Shown: positions 1 to 13,086, counted from the first letter of the stretch. The stretch is 64,000 nt of DNA from Thalassotalea euphylliae (GCF_003390375.1 NZ_QUOT01000001.1:4154001-4218000), one strand, 5' to 3'. Program-made: numbers and translations. Notes: generated by a model from the letters alone, not told the origin.

Positions 1-707
1 AAATCAGTATTGGTTTGTTGCCTGATGTTGGCGGTACAAAGTTCTTAAACGAAATGCCAGACAACTGCGGGTTGTTTTTAGGGCTGACTGGCGCATCAAT
101 TAATGCTGCCGATGCTAAGTACACGCATCTAGCTGACTTTTTTATGTTAGCAGCGCAAAAAAGTGCGCTATTAGATAAGTTAATGACCACACATTGGAGC
201 GATACGGCTGCTGACAACCACAAATTGTTAAGTTCACTGATAAGTGAATTTGAGCAAGCTGCACAGCCATCACTGCCAGTGTCTCCAGTTCAAGAACACA
301 AAGCGCTTATTAACCAAGTCACCTCTGCAAATACCTTATCCGAAATTGTTAACGATATTGTTAATTATCCAATTGAAGATAAGTGGTTTAACAGAGCGCA
401 AGCTGCGCTTAAACACGGCAGCGCGATTAGCGCACACTTAGTCTATCGCCAATTGCGTGAAGGTAAGGGAATGTCGCTTGCTGATTGCTACCGTTTTGAG
501 TTGGGGCTAACCGTTAAGGGCGGCAAATATGGAGAGTTCCAAGAGGGCGTTCGCGCTTTGCTTGTTGATAAAGACAATCAGCCAAACTGGCAGTTTGACT
601 CTATTGCGTCTGTCGACAATGACGTTATCGATTGGTTTTTTTCTCCACCTTGGTCAGCATCAGAACATCCGCTGCTTGATTTAGGGAAATCAGAACAAAA
701 TTTATAG
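1..707 (+). CDS. 3-hydroxyisobutyryl-CoA hydrolase (5' partial)
   Basis: The reading frame is open from base 3, so the N-terminal part lies upstream of the window. The visible part begins in the crotonase-fold segment 'GLLPDVGG' and continues through the C-terminal helical region typical of 3-hydroxyisobutyryl-CoA hydrolases (enoyl-CoA hydratase/isomerase superfamily). The C-terminal part is longer than in simple enoyl-CoA hydratases, which favours the hydrolase. In valine breakdown this enzyme releases free 3-hydroxyisobutyrate from its CoA ester in the cytoplasm. The next gene encodes the dehydrogenase for that product, which supports the assignment. The position resembles ivdE of the Shewanella-type ivd operon. 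The catalytic glutamate region is outside or at the edge of what is visible. Confidence 0.85.
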   Translation, partial: ISIGLLPDVGGTKFLNEMPDNCGLFLGLTGASINAADAKYTHLADFFMLAAQKSALLDKLMTTHWSDTAADNHKLLSSLISEFEQAAQPSLPVSPVQEHKALINQVTSANTLSEIVNDIVNYPIEDKWFNRAQAALKHGSAISAHLVYRQLREGKGMSLADCYRFELGLTVKGGKYGEFQEGVRALLVDKDNQPNWQFDSIASVDNDVIDWFFSPPWSASEHPLLDLGKSEQNL

Positions 708-847
708 CGCAGGCTTGTTAAACACTTAATAAGAAAAACAAAAAAATTAAAGCCAGCAACATTATTACAAGAAAAGCTGATGTGGCCTAATGCACTTAAG
801 ACAAATGGTAACACAGCAAGGCACAATAAAGTGCAAGGAGGTTCATA

Positions 848-1762
848 ATGGCAATAAAAATCGCCTTTATAGGCTTAGGTAACATGGGCGGGCCTATGGC
901 TATTAACTTGGTCGAAGCGGGGCGCGAAAATGGTAACAAGGTGTGCGTTTACGACTTATCCGCACAAGCTGTGGTTGATGTGGTGGAGCATGGAGCAGCC
1001 ACAGCTGTCTCTGCTAGTAAAGCCGTTGATGATGCTGATGTGATTATTTCTATGCTGCCTGCGGGCAAGCATGTTGAGCAACTATACCTAAGCGAAGGTG
1101 AAGGGCTTATTCACCGCATCAAGCCAGGCGCTTTGGTAATTGATTCGTCAACCATAGATGCAACCACGGCGAAGAAAGTGGCGAGGACGCTTGCTGAGCA
1201 GGGCATTGATTTTATCGATGCACCAGTATCTGGCGGCGTTGGCGGCGCGAAAGCAGGTACCTTAAGTTTTATGGTCGGTGGAACTGTTGAGAGCTTTACC
1301 CGAGCTGAGCCTATTCTTTCGCAAATGGGCAAAAACATCTTCCACGCTGGCGAACATGGCGCAGGACAAGTTGCCAAAGTGTGCAATAACATGCTGTTGT
1401 CAGTATTGATGGTGGGTACGTCAGAAGCGCTGCAACTTGGCATCGCCAATGGCCTAGATCCAAAAGTGCTATCCAATATTATGAGTAAATCATCAGGCAG
1501 TAATTGGACGCTTGATGTCTACAACCCTTGTCCTGATGTCATGGCAAATGTGCCTGCGTCTAATGATTATCAAGGCGGCTTTATGGTCGATTTGATGGCG
1601 AAAGATTTAGGGTTAGCAATGGAGACAGCGCTAGCTAGCAAATCATCAACGCCGATGGGCGCACTCGCCAGAAGCTTATATGCGATGCATGCGCAAGCCG
1701 GAAATGGTGGAATAGACTTTTCCAGTATCTTTAAAATTTTTGAGCAAAACCAGAACAATTAA
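848..1762 (+). CDS. mmsB: 3-hydroxyisobutyrate dehydrogenase
   Basis: This 304-residue protein oxidises 3-hydroxyisobutyrate to methylmalonate semialdehyde with NAD+. The N-terminal Rossmann motif 'GLGNMGGPMA', the substrate-binding segment 'DAPVSGGVGGAKAGT' and the catalytic-lysine block 'GAGQVAKVCNN' are all present, and the length matches the family. The start at 848 is supported by a strong Shine-Dalgarno (AAGGAGG, 835-841) at suitable spacing. It follows the hydrolase after 140 bases and precedes the SDR gene by 17 bases, consistent with one valine-degradation operon. The last few residues are rich in Asn and Gln. No frameshift or missing active-site residue is visible. Confidence 0.93.
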   Translation: MAIKIAFIGLGNMGGPMAINLVEAGRENGNKVCVYDLSAQAVVDVVEHGAATAVSASKAVDDADVIISMLPAGKHVEQLYLSEGEGLIHRIKPGALVIDSSTIDATTAKKVARTLAEQGIDFIDAPVSGGVGGAKAGTLSFMVGGTVESFTRAEPILSQMGKNIFHAGEHGAGQVAKVCNNMLLSVLMVGTSEALQLGIANGLDPKVLSNIMSKSSGSNWTLDVYNPCPDVMANVPASNDYQGGFMVDLMAKDLGLAMETALASKSSTPMGALARSLYAMHAQAGNGGIDFSSIFKIFEQNQNN

Positions 1763-1779
1763 AGTAGAAACGATTAACT

Positions 1780-2541
1780 ATGAATGTAGAGAATAAAACC
1801 ATAGTCATCACCGGTGGTGGCCAAGGGCTCGGGCGTGCTATTGCAGTCAATTTAGCTGAGCAAGGAGCAAAGTTAGCACTCATTGATTTAGATGCTGAGC
1901 TATTACAAGAAACAGTTACCTTAGTGGAGCAAGCGGGGTCTTCGGCTAAGCCTTATATTGCTAATGTCACCATTGAATCTGATGTAGAAGCCGTGTTTGA
2001 GCAGATAAACCGAGACTTCGAAGGCTTTGATGGGCTCGTTAACAACGCTGGAATTTTGCGCGACGGTATGCTGCTCAAAGAAAAAGACGGCGAAATTGTT
2101 AAGAAAATGTCATTAGCGCAATTTCAATCGGTTATTGACGTCAACCTTACCGGGGTATTCCTATGTGGCAGAGAAGCTGCTGCTCATATGGTTAATAATA
2201 AACGCAAAGGCGTTATTGTTAATATGTCTTCAATTGCCCGCAACGGTAATATGGGTCAAACCAACTACGCTGCATCAAAAGCCGGTGTTGTGGCCATGAC
2301 GGTCACTTGGGCACGTGAGCTGGGGCGTTATGGTATTCGGGTGGGAGCTATTGCGCCGGGTGTTATCCGCACGGCAATGACAGATGCAATGAAACCGGAA
2401 ATGCGTGAGCGTTTAGAAAAAATGAAACCTGTTGGTCGTCTTGGCGAAGCCAGTGAGATTGCTCATACGGTAAAATACATTTTTGAAAATGAATTCTTTA
2501 CCGGACGTGTCGTGGAAATCGATGGCGGCTTAGCTATGTAG
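1780..2541 (+). CDS. SDR-family 3-hydroxyacyl-CoA dehydrogenase
   Basis: This 253-residue short-chain dehydrogenase has the cofactor motif 'TGGGQGLGRA' near residue 12, the 'NNAG' motif near residue 88, and a catalytic Ser-Tyr-Lys set in 'NMSSIARNG' and 'NYAASKAG'. The family uses NAD(P)(H) to interconvert hydroxy and keto groups. Its place after the valine-pathway dehydrogenase suggests it acts on a hydroxyacyl-CoA of branched-chain catabolism (the ivdG position in related bacteria). Annotation as a FabG-like 3-oxoacyl-ACP reductase is the alternative from sequence alone. The acidic loop after 'LLKEKDGE' is typical of the operon-linked subgroup. A terminator hairpin follows, so this is probably the last gene of the operon. 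Confidence 0.85.
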   Translation: MNVENKTIVITGGGQGLGRAIAVNLAEQGAKLALIDLDAELLQETVTLVEQAGSSAKPYIANVTIESDVEAVFEQINRDFEGFDGLVNNAGILRDGMLLKEKDGEIVKKMSLAQFQSVIDVNLTGVFLCGREAAAHMVNNKRKGVIVNMSSIARNGNMGQTNYAASKAGVVAMTVTWARELGRYGIRVGAIAPGVIRTAMTDAMKPEMRERLEKMKPVGRLGEASEIAHTVKYIFENEFFTGRVVEIDGGLAM

Positions 2542-2605
2542 CTTATGTTATGCTGTGCTTAGGTTAGTTAAGGTTAGTTAGCTTATAATTAGTTCACGAC
2601 TAGGT

Positions 2606-2634
2606 AAAAAGGCGAGTTTGATGCTCGTCTTTTT
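2606..2634 (+). terminator. Rho-independent terminator after the branched-chain operon
   Basis: A hairpin of GGCGAG and CTCGTC (one G-T pair) with a 7-base loop is flanked by a run of A on the left and five T on the right. It lies 65 bases after the SDR stop codon. Confidence 0.7.
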
Positions 2635-2696
2635 CTTTATCTAGACTTAACACAAGCTATATAAATAAGTAGTAAATAGAACAACTAGAGTAGATC

Positions 2697-3248
2697 ATGA
2701 AAAAAGCACTATTTTTAGATCGTGACGGCATTATCAATATTGATCACGGCTATGTGCATAAAATAGAAGAGTTCGAGTTTGTCGATGGTATTTTTGATGT
2801 ATGCCGTTATGCCTTAGATATGGGCTTTGAAATTATTGTTATCACCAATCAAGCAGGTATTGCTCGCGGTTATTATAGTGTGAGTGATTTTGAAGTGCTC
2901 ACCAATTGGATGAAAGTGGAATTTGCTAAACGCGATATTCCAATTTCTGATGTCTACTTTTGTCCACACCACCCTGAACCCAAAAATCAAGAACAGGGTC
3001 ACAATGAATTTGTTAAAACTTGCGATTGTCGTAAGCCTGCGCCCGGAATGATTTTGCAAGCGGCAAAAGATCATAATATCAATATCGCACATAGTGCTTT
3101 TATTGGCGATAAGGTCTCAGATATGAAAGCAGCAGAAGCGGCAGGTATTCACAATAAGATTCTGGTATCAAGCCAATATCAGGATGATGGAAATACTCAT
3201 GCACATCGAATCAACTGTATAAAAGAAGCGGCTGCCTTCCTTTGTTAG
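2697..3248 (+). CDS. gmhB: D-glycero-beta-D-manno-heptose 1,7-bisphosphate 7-phosphatase
   Basis: This 183-residue HAD-superfamily phosphatase removes the 7-phosphate in ADP-heptose synthesis for the lipopolysaccharide inner core. Motif I is 'LDRDGIIN' (nucleophile Asp and acid/base Asp), motif II is the 'VITNQAG' segment, and the zinc-binding loop 'CPHHPEP...TCDCRKPAPGM' and 'GDKVSDM' are present. The length is normal for GmhB. The gene stands alone, 523 bases before the 16S gene. The same gmhB-rrn adjacency exists in E. coli (gmhB next to rrnH), so this looks like ancestral gene order. Confidence 0.95.
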   Translation: MKKALFLDRDGIINIDHGYVHKIEEFEFVDGIFDVCRYALDMGFEIIVITNQAGIARGYYSVSDFEVLTNWMKVEFAKRDIPISDVYFCPHHPEPKNQEQGHNEFVKTCDCRKPAPGMILQAAKDHNINIAHSAFIGDKVSDMKAAEAAGIHNKILVSSQYQDDGNTHAHRINCIKEAAAFLC

Positions 3249-3320
3249 GCATAAAACCCGTACTGTCGCGCAAAATATAAACACTTAAACTATAATATAG
3301 AGCTAATTGAAAAAAAGGTG

Positions 3321-3348
3321 TTGACGCCCAGCTAAAAATCTCTAAAAT
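3321..3348 (+). promoter_or_regulatory. rRNA promoter P1
   Basis: A TTGACG -35 element and a TAAAAT -10 element are separated by 16 bases and followed by a GCGCATCC discriminator. The upstream region is A/T-rich, as in UP elements. GC-rich discriminators are typical of stringently controlled rRNA promoters. Confidence 0.8.
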
Positions 3349-3468
3349 GCGCATCCACTTCCACGGGGCAGCCCAACGAAGTGTTTTGATAAGTTTAGTG
3401 AGCAAGTTTGCTAAGTAAACGGGTCAGATAACTTAGAAAAATGAGTTAAAGATTTTTTTAAAAAGTTG

Positions 3469-3496
3469 TTGACATCAATACTAGGAAGCGTAAAAT
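3469..3496 (+). promoter_or_regulatory. rRNA promoter P2
   Basis: A TTGACA -35 element and a TAAAAT -10 element are separated by 16 bases and followed by the same GCGCATCC discriminator as P1. A strong A/T tract lies just upstream. The two promoters are 148 bases apart and share spacing, -10 and discriminator, so they probably arose by duplication or are held under the same growth-rate control. Confidence 0.82.
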
Positions 3497-3588
3497 GCGC
3501 ATCCGCTCTCGCAGCTTAAGTCACACGGCAAAAGGCGCAGAGCAACCACAAAACACGAGTGAGATGTTTTGTTTGAATCGAAAGATTC

Positions 3589-3600
3589 AGTTCTTTAACA
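3589..3600 (+). promoter_or_regulatory. boxA antitermination site of the rRNA leader
   Basis: AGTTCTTTAACA matches the boxA consensus bound by NusB/S10. An identical copy lies in the spacer before 23S at 5805-5816. Confidence 0.75.
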
Positions 3601-3771
3601 ATTAGTTATCATGCAATTTGTGTGAGCATTCACATGATGTTGATTTTACAAATATAGCTAAGCTTGTCTTAGCAAAAATTAACTCAGTGAACTCATGCAA
3701 AAACTACTTAATATATAAGTTTTATTTGTACAGAATTCATTGAGCCGATGCTTAGGCATCACAAACGATTT

Positions 3772-5314
<1,543 letters not shown>

Positions 5315-5406
5315 TCTTGAAGTAAAACGCACCATGTTGAGTGTTCACACACATTGCATTGATAACGAACGTATAAGAAGTAACCCTTTACTAATGCAGT
5401 AAATGA

Positions 5407-5482
5407 GGGGCTATAGCTCAGCTGGGAGAGCGCCTGCCTTGCACGCAGGAGGTCAGCAGTTCGATCCTGCTTAGCTCCACCA
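5407..5482 (+). tRNA. tRNA-Ala (anticodon UGC)
   Basis: This 76-base gene includes an encoded CCA. The acceptor stem GGGGCTA pairs with TAGCTCC (one G-T), the anticodon stem CCTGC/GCAGG encloses the loop CTTGCAC, and the T-arm GCAGTTCGATCCTGC is normal. It lies in the 16S-23S spacer, upstream of tRNA-Ile, which is the reverse of the E. coli order. Confidence 0.97.
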
Positions 5483-5508
5483 CTTACCATTGGTACTGGC
5501 TCGAATAA

Positions 5509-5576
5509 AGAGCGCACCCCGCCACGTGATAAAAGCGGTGAGGTCGGCCTGTTTTTTTTAAGTCTGCCCAGACCTA
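5509..5576 (+). pseudogene. tRNA-Ile-like degenerate fragment
   Basis: Blocks of this stretch match the tRNA-Ile found 100 bases downstream: AGAGCGCACCCC, TGATAA, GGTGAGGTCGG and AAGTCTGCCCAGACCTA, in the same order. They are separated by foreign inserts: six bases before TGATAA, four after it, and a T-run replacing the T-arm 5' side. The 5' acceptor strand and the CCA are missing. It cannot fold as a normal tRNA and is best read as a decayed partial copy left by duplication or recombination within the spacer. Confidence 0.75.
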
Positions 5577-5609
5577 GTAATAGGTAAAGGTGAACTCTTG
5601 AAATGATAA

Positions 5610-5686
<77 letters not shown>

Positions 5687-5804
5687 CTACTTCTTAACAA
5701 AGAATGAGAAACCAAACTTAAGGTGTTCATATGTTTCGTAAGAGAAGCGAACAATTTACGTTTGGTTTTTTAAACCACGATTTAAGCGAATGTGCCTTAA
5801 ATTG

Positions 5805-5816
5805 AGTTCTTTAACA
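5805..5816 (+). promoter_or_regulatory. boxA site before 23S
   Basis: AGTTCTTTAACA is identical to the leader boxA at 3589-3600. A second boxA in the 16S-23S spacer is usual for antiterminated rRNA operons. Confidence 0.72.
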
Positions 5817-6102
5817 ATTTGGAAAGCTGATATATATCCCGAATATATTTCTTGTTTTACATAAGAAAAATATTCGAATGATTGCTTTAGGTAAGACAAG
5901 AGTGTCGCGCTCTTTTCTTTAATGAATAAAGTAATCAAACCTGATAAATGATTTTTCCTTATCATTTATCAATCTAATTCAAGCATACTCCATTACTGTT
6001 CTTTTTAAGGATTGTTAATGAGTACGTGAAAATGTCAGTCATACATTAGCATCAAGATTTGTCTCTTGATGACTTAAATACGAAAACTATTTGGGGTTGT
6101 AT

Positions 6103-8978
<2,876 letters not shown>

Positions 8979-9093
8979 ACAACACCCAAATGGTTTTGAC
9001 TGACAAAACATCACGTACTAACGTGTGCTTGAAACGATATATACAGCATTCCGAATTGATTTACTTGCTTAAGCAGCAGGTAAATAACAGTTT

Positions 9094-9212
9094 CGCCTAG
9101 CGACAATAGCGTTGTAGAACCACCTGACCCCATGCCGAACTCAGAAGTGAAATGCAACTGCGCCGATGGTAGTGTGGGAGGTCCCATGTGAGAGTAGGTC
9201 ATCGCTAGGCAC
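9094..9212 (+). rRNA. rrf: 5S ribosomal RNA
   Basis: The 5' strand GCCTAGCGA pairs with the 3' strand TCGCTAGGC. The conserved core 'CACCTGACCCCATGCC' and 'GAACTCAGAAGTGAAA' is present. The length of about 119 bases is normal. It lies 115 bases after 23S. Confidence 0.95.
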
Positions 9213-9221
9213 TTAATTAAG

Positions 9222-9253
9222 AAAAGCCCTCGTCTTAGGACGAGGGCTTTTTG
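9222..9253 (+). terminator. rRNA operon terminator
   Basis: A 9-bp GC-rich stem (GCCCTCGTC/GACGAGGGC) with a TTAG loop, preceded by A's and followed by five T's, stands 9 bases after 5S. It is a textbook intrinsic terminator. Confidence 0.95.
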
Positions 9254-9529
9254 CGTTTATAGGGCTTAATTAAAAGAATCACCTGCCTAGTGACAGCATC
9301 TTCGCATTTCATGGAATTTAATAGAATTCCTGAACCATAAATGTGACGAGGGGGGCTACTTAAAGAGTCTAATTTTGACAAACTCTCACACGCCACTAAT
9401 TATTCTATTCAGTTTTATAGTTCTAACGCACTGCACCGTTTCGCTCGCCACACACTTAACTGATTAAATAACTTAGTCAGAGTGTGGCTGAATTAAATTT
9501 GCTAAGCTATTTGGTATTTGACGCCGCTG

Positions 9530-10039
9530 TTACCAGTTGTATTGATAAAGTAGAGAGATAATGTTCAGCCCGTCGTTATACTTATTGGTATTGGCGTTGG
9601 AGTAGTGTGAGAAAGATAAAGCTATTTGATGATTTGGATTTGCTCTAAGTCCAACTTCGAGTTTATCTTCAAACATCCAATTACTACCTAGCCTTCTATT
9701 TCCCCAGCGTGTTTGATCAACGTAAGCTGCACCTATCCCAAATTTGATAAACCACCATTGGTCTTGCTGTCTGAGTGGGTAATTGAACATTGGAATAAGT
9801 GCACCTGTTTTTAAGTCAGGGCCATACAAGTTTTGCCAAGATGCGGCTGAAACATCAAGTGTAAGATAGAGGTTGTTTCGTTCTAGTAGCCCTATATTTG
9901 TGGGGGGGTTGAATATAAGACCAAGCTTTTGGGTGTCAGATCTGTCTTTAGCTGTCGACTCTCCAATTGCATAGTAAAGGCTATGAGCGCTCACTGTGCT
10001 TTGTGCAATTAACACTATCAACAATAATAATAATTTCAT
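9530..10039 (-). CDS. PagL-like lipid A deacylase (acyloxyacyl hydrolase)
   Basis: This 169-residue protein has a signal peptide (about residues 1-18, ending 'VSAHS') and an amphipathic beta-strand pattern ending in 'YQYNW', typical of outer-membrane barrels. The C-terminal block 'SHYSNANTNKYNDG' carries the His-x-Ser-Asn-Ala signature of PagL (lipid A 3-O-deacylase), with the catalytic His-Ser pair. The family removes an acyl chain from lipid A in the outer membrane. It is a single gene, convergent with the rRNA operon and separated from it by about 276 bases in which I see no gene. Function is inferred from the motif; substrate position on lipid A is not provable here. Confidence 0.8.
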   Translation of the reverse strand: MKLLLLLIVLIAQSTVSAHSLYYAIGESTAKDRSDTQKLGLIFNPPTNIGLLERNNLYLTLDVSAASWQNLYGPDLKTGALIPMFNYPLRQQDQWWFIKFGIGAAYVDQTRWGNRRLGSNWMFEDKLEVGLRANPNHQIALSFSHYSNANTNKYNDGLNIISLLYQYNW

Positions 10040-10195
10040 TGAACAAACATAATAAGACGGCTTACTTAAACCTTAGAATAAAATTAACTTGCTAGCGAAC
10101 TTGTCAGGTGGGATTTAACGCTATTTTAGTTAAGATTTTTAACTTGTTGGGTGATAAAATCTATTTATGTATTTTCGTTTAACTCCCCTTTAAGA

Positions 10196-11143
10196 ATGGC
10201 AATAAACTGGTTCCCGGGTCATATGCACAAGGCCCAAAAAGAGATCAAAGAAATCCTACCGACAATTGATGTTGTAATTGAAGTATGTGATGCACGCTTG
10301 CCGTTTAGCAGCGAAAATCCGATGATCACTGAAATTCGCGGTGACAAACCATTGATCAAAATTCTCAATAAGTCTGACTTAGCTGATCCAGTAATGACTA
10401 AAGTATGGTTGGACTATTTAGACGCCCAGCAAAATGTGAAGGCTATTGCGTTAACCACAGACTCTCCGTCAATTGCAAAACAAATTCCTCAGTTGATCAG
10501 AAAGCTAGTGCCGCATAAAGATGAGACAGGCAAACAAATTAATGCTGTGATCATGGGCATACCCAATGTTGGTAAATCGACATTACTCAATACGCTAGTG
10601 GGTAAAGCAAAGGCGAAAGTGGGTAATGAACCTGCGGTAACCAAAGGTCAGCAACGTATTCGACTAGAAGATGGCTTATATCTTTACGACACGCCAGGCA
10701 TGCTATGGCCCAAGATAGTAAATGAAAATAGTGGTTATCGTTTAGCAGTAACCAGTGCAGTCAAAGATACAGCCTTTGATCATGAAGAAATCGCTTGTTT
10801 TGCTGCTGAATATTTATTGGAAACTTATCCTCAGCGATTAAAAGAGCGTTACAAGCTTAATGAAATGCCACATACGGAAGTTGAACTGATTGAGGAAATT
10901 GGTCGTAATCGAGGCTGTGTGAAAAGCGGCGGCCATGTCGACTTCCATAAGGCCTCAGCTATCTTAGTGAATGAAATTCGCGATAAAACGCTGGGCGAAC
11001 TTACTTTTGAAACACCTGAGATAGTGGAAAAAGAAATCATCCACTTTAATGAGTTAGAAGAAAAGAAAATAGCCGAACGTGAAGCTCGCAAAGAAGCTCG
11101 CGGTCGTGGCCGTAAAAATAAACCGAAAAAGAAAAAGAGATAA
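10196..11143 (+). CDS. ylqF: YlqF/RbgA-type ribosome biogenesis GTPase
   Basis: This is a circularly permuted GTPase of about 315 residues. The order of motifs is G4 ('LNKSD'), then G1 ('GIPNVGKST'), then G3 ('DTPG'), diagnostic of the YlqF/YawG group. The N-terminus 'MAINWFPGHMHKA' is the family start, so the ATG at 10196 is preferred over an in-frame upstream start at 10151. The C-terminus is a basic tail rich in Lys and Arg, which fits rRNA binding. The family acts in large-subunit assembly. It lies 4 bases upstream of the HIT gene, so the two are probably co-transcribed. Confidence 0.93.
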   Translation: MAINWFPGHMHKAQKEIKEILPTIDVVIEVCDARLPFSSENPMITEIRGDKPLIKILNKSDLADPVMTKVWLDYLDAQQNVKAIALTTDSPSIAKQIPQLIRKLVPHKDETGKQINAVIMGIPNVGKSTLLNTLVGKAKAKVGNEPAVTKGQQRIRLEDGLYLYDTPGMLWPKIVNENSGYRLAVTSAVKDTAFDHEEIACFAAEYLLETYPQRLKERYKLNEMPHTEVELIEEIGRNRGCVKSGGHVDFHKASAILVNEIRDKTLGELTFETPEIVEKEIIHFNELEEKKIAEREARKEARGRGRKNKPKKKKR

Positions 11144-11147
11144 ACAC

Positions 11148-11588
11148 ATGACAGATGTTCAATTAAATGAATTCCAACTTCATGAGTTATTGGTGCGCGA
11201 CGGTATTGAATTAATTGACTTACCACTGAGTAAATTACTTTTGATGAATGATTCACAATATCCTTGGTTTGTATTGGTTCCTAGGGTGGAGAATATTAAA
11301 GACATTTATCAGTTAGACTGGGAGCAACAGCAACAACTACTGAACGAATCCAGTATGTTAAGCGAAATATTAATGGAGCTTTTTCAGGGTGACAAAATGA
11401 ATGTTGCAGCCCTTGGTAACGTTTGTCCGCAATTACATATGCATCACATTGTACGCTTTGCAAATGATCCTGCTTGGCCAAAACCGATTTGGGGTGAATT
11501 GCCTATGAGACCATACACTGAAATAGAAGTTGAACAATTGAAAGCTAAAGTACTACCCAGTATAGAGGCAGTACTAGCCAACAACTAA
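11148..11588 (+). CDS. HIT-domain protein (histidine triad hydrolase family)
   Basis: This protein has about 146 residues. The triad segment is 'QLHMHHIVRF', followed by 'DPAWPKPIWG', characteristic of a proteobacterial HIT subgroup. The family hydrolyses or transfers nucleotidyl groups; the natural substrate of this subgroup is not evident. The ATG at 11148 follows the ylqF stop by 4 bases. A longer in-frame extension upstream lies wholly inside ylqF and is rejected. Confidence 0.88.
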   Translation: MTDVQLNEFQLHELLVRDGIELIDLPLSKLLLMNDSQYPWFVLVPRVENIKDIYQLDWEQQQQLLNESSMLSEILMELFQGDKMNVAALGNVCPQLHMHHIVRFANDPAWPKPIWGELPMRPYTEIEVEQLKAKVLPSIEAVLANN

Positions 11589-11591
11589 AAT

Positions 11592-11614
11592 GCCACAGTA
11601 TTAAGTGGCTTTTT
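11592..11614 (+). terminator. Short intrinsic terminator after the HIT gene
   Basis: A GCCAC/GTGGC stem of five pairs with an 8-base loop is followed directly by five T's, four bases after the stop codon. The stem is short, so it may be weak. It sits between convergent genes. Confidence 0.55.
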
Positions 11615-11619
11615 AAGGG

Positions 11620-12825
11620 TTAGGCGACCCGCTGATCGCTATTGCTGACTTGATCAAGCGATTGTTTTAGGTCAGCAATTAGATCTTCAACATACTCTAG
11701 GCCAACTGAAATACGTATTAGCGTGTCGCTTATCCCAGCATCTAGTCGCTCTTCTTGTGAGTAAGGAGAGTGCGTCATTGACGCGGGGTGTTGAATTAGC
11801 GATTCTGCATCTCCTAAGCTTACCGCTATTGAAAAAAGCTTCATACGGTTAATTAAAGCAGTTCCTTCTGCAATATCGCCTTTAATCTCAAAGCCGATAA
11901 CACCGCCAGCAGCTTTCATTTGCTTACCTATAAATTTATACCCTTGGTGTTCTTTTAGACCCGGGTAGTGAACTTTGTCTACCATAGGGTGTTGGGCTAG
12001 AAACTCAGCGACTATCTGTGCGCTTTTACAGTGCTGCTCTACACGAATAGGTAAAGTCTTTAACCCTCTGAGTATTAGCCATGCATCGTGTGGGCTAATC
12101 GTTGCTCCGATATCTTTTAACACGGTTAGCTTGATATGGCTGATCATTTCAGCTGAGCCGCAAATAATTCCGGCGACAACATCACCATGACCATTTAGAT
12201 ATTTAGTTGCACTATGAACAATAAGATCGAAGCCAAACTGTGCTGGTTGTTGCAAGATTGGGGTTAAAAATGTGTTGTCGATAATGGAAATAAGCTGATG
12301 TTTTTTGGCTAGCTTTCCAATTGATTCAATATCAAGTACCACTAAATTGGGGTTGATGGGCGATTCTAAGAAAATCACTTTGGTACTGGGTTGAATTGAC
12401 GCCTCTATGTTGTCGATGTTTGTCATATCAACAAATGTAACCTCAATTCCCCATTTAGTTAACTGGTGAGCCATTAACGCGTATGAGCAGCCATAAACGG
12501 CTTTAGAAGCAATTAAATGGTCACCAGCAGACAAATTAGCTAACAAGGCGCCAGATACAGCCCCCATGCCAGTAGCGGTTGCAGCGGCGTCTTCCATTCC
12601 CTCCATTGCAGCAAGTCGCATTTCTAGTTGACGAGTGGTTGGGTTACCTAAACGGGTATAAATAAAGCCGGCTTCCTCACCTGCAAAGCGATTAGCGCCT
12701 TGCATAGCATTATCGAATACAAACGTTGATGTTTGATAAAGCGGCGTCGCTAGTGAGCCAAACTGCTCATCATTAATGCGTCCAGCATGAATAGCTTGCG
12801 TGGCAATATGCTTGCTTACTGTCAT
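11620..12825 (-). CDS. megL: Methionine gamma-lyase (Cys/Met metabolism PLP enzyme)
   Basis: This protein has about 401 residues. The PLP lysine lies in 'SATKYLNGHGD'. The phosphate-binding 'TGMGAVSGALL' and the C-terminal 'VSLGDAESLIQHPASMTHS' are typical of the trans-sulfuration family. The segment 'VYGCSYALMAHQL' keeps the active-site cysteine that distinguishes methionine gamma-lyases from cystathionine gamma-synthases and -lyases, so cleavage of L-methionine to methanethiol, ammonia and 2-oxobutyrate is the best call. A Shine-Dalgarno GGAG six bases before the ATG at 12825 decides the start over the ATG at 12837. The gene is divergent from a TyrR-family regulator, which suggests amino-acid-responsive control. 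Cystathionine gamma-synthase is the alternative. Confidence 0.82.
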   Translation of the reverse strand: MTVSKHIATQAIHAGRINDEQFGSLATPLYQTSTFVFDNAMQGANRFAGEEAGFIYTRLGNPTTRQLEMRLAAMEGMEDAAATATGMGAVSGALLANLSAGDHLIASKAVYGCSYALMAHQLTKWGIEVTFVDMTNIDNIEASIQPSTKVIFLESPINPNLVVLDIESIGKLAKKHQLISIIDNTFLTPILQQPAQFGFDLIVHSATKYLNGHGDVVAGIICGSAEMISHIKLTVLKDIGATISPHDAWLILRGLKTLPIRVEQHCKSAQIVAEFLAQHPMVDKVHYPGLKEHQGYKFIGKQMKAAGGVIGFEIKGDIAEGTALINRMKLFSIAVSLGDAESLIQHPASMTHSPYSQEERLDAGISDTLIRISVGLEYVEDLIADLKQSLDQVSNSDQRVA

Positions 12826-12945
12826 GGTTAACTCCAAATCTGCTTATTGTTGTTATTTTTCTAAGGATTGCAAAGACCGAGCAAGTTATGAGCCTATAAA
12901 TAAAAGTATATTTAACAAAGAGATAGCGTTTACTAATTTAAAAAC

Positions 12946-12963
12946 TGTCACAAATATATTACA
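12946..12963. promoter_or_regulatory. Candidate TyrR box 1
   Basis: TGTCAC-N6-ATTACA fits the palindromic TyrR box (TGTAAA-N6-TTTACA) and keeps the G-N14-C positions that are essential in E. coli boxes. It lies in the divergent megL/tyrR intergenic region. Confidence 0.5.
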
Positions 12964-13086
12964 TGGGAAGATAACAACCAGTATCGAGAAATATAAATTT
13001 TGATTACTAGACATTGTGTTTACTTGATGTATTGGTTGCTAATCAATCAATGGTTAGCAATACTTGTATGTAATATAAAGGTGACG

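Noticed and set aside
10151..10195. Upstream start for the YlqF GTPase
   Set aside because: It adds 15 non-conserved residues. The family begins at the 'MxINWFPGHM' motif.
12800..13003. 67-codon ORF between megL and tyrR
   Set aside because: It starts inside megL on the other strand, has no family resemblance and covers the regulatory region with the candidate TyrR boxes.
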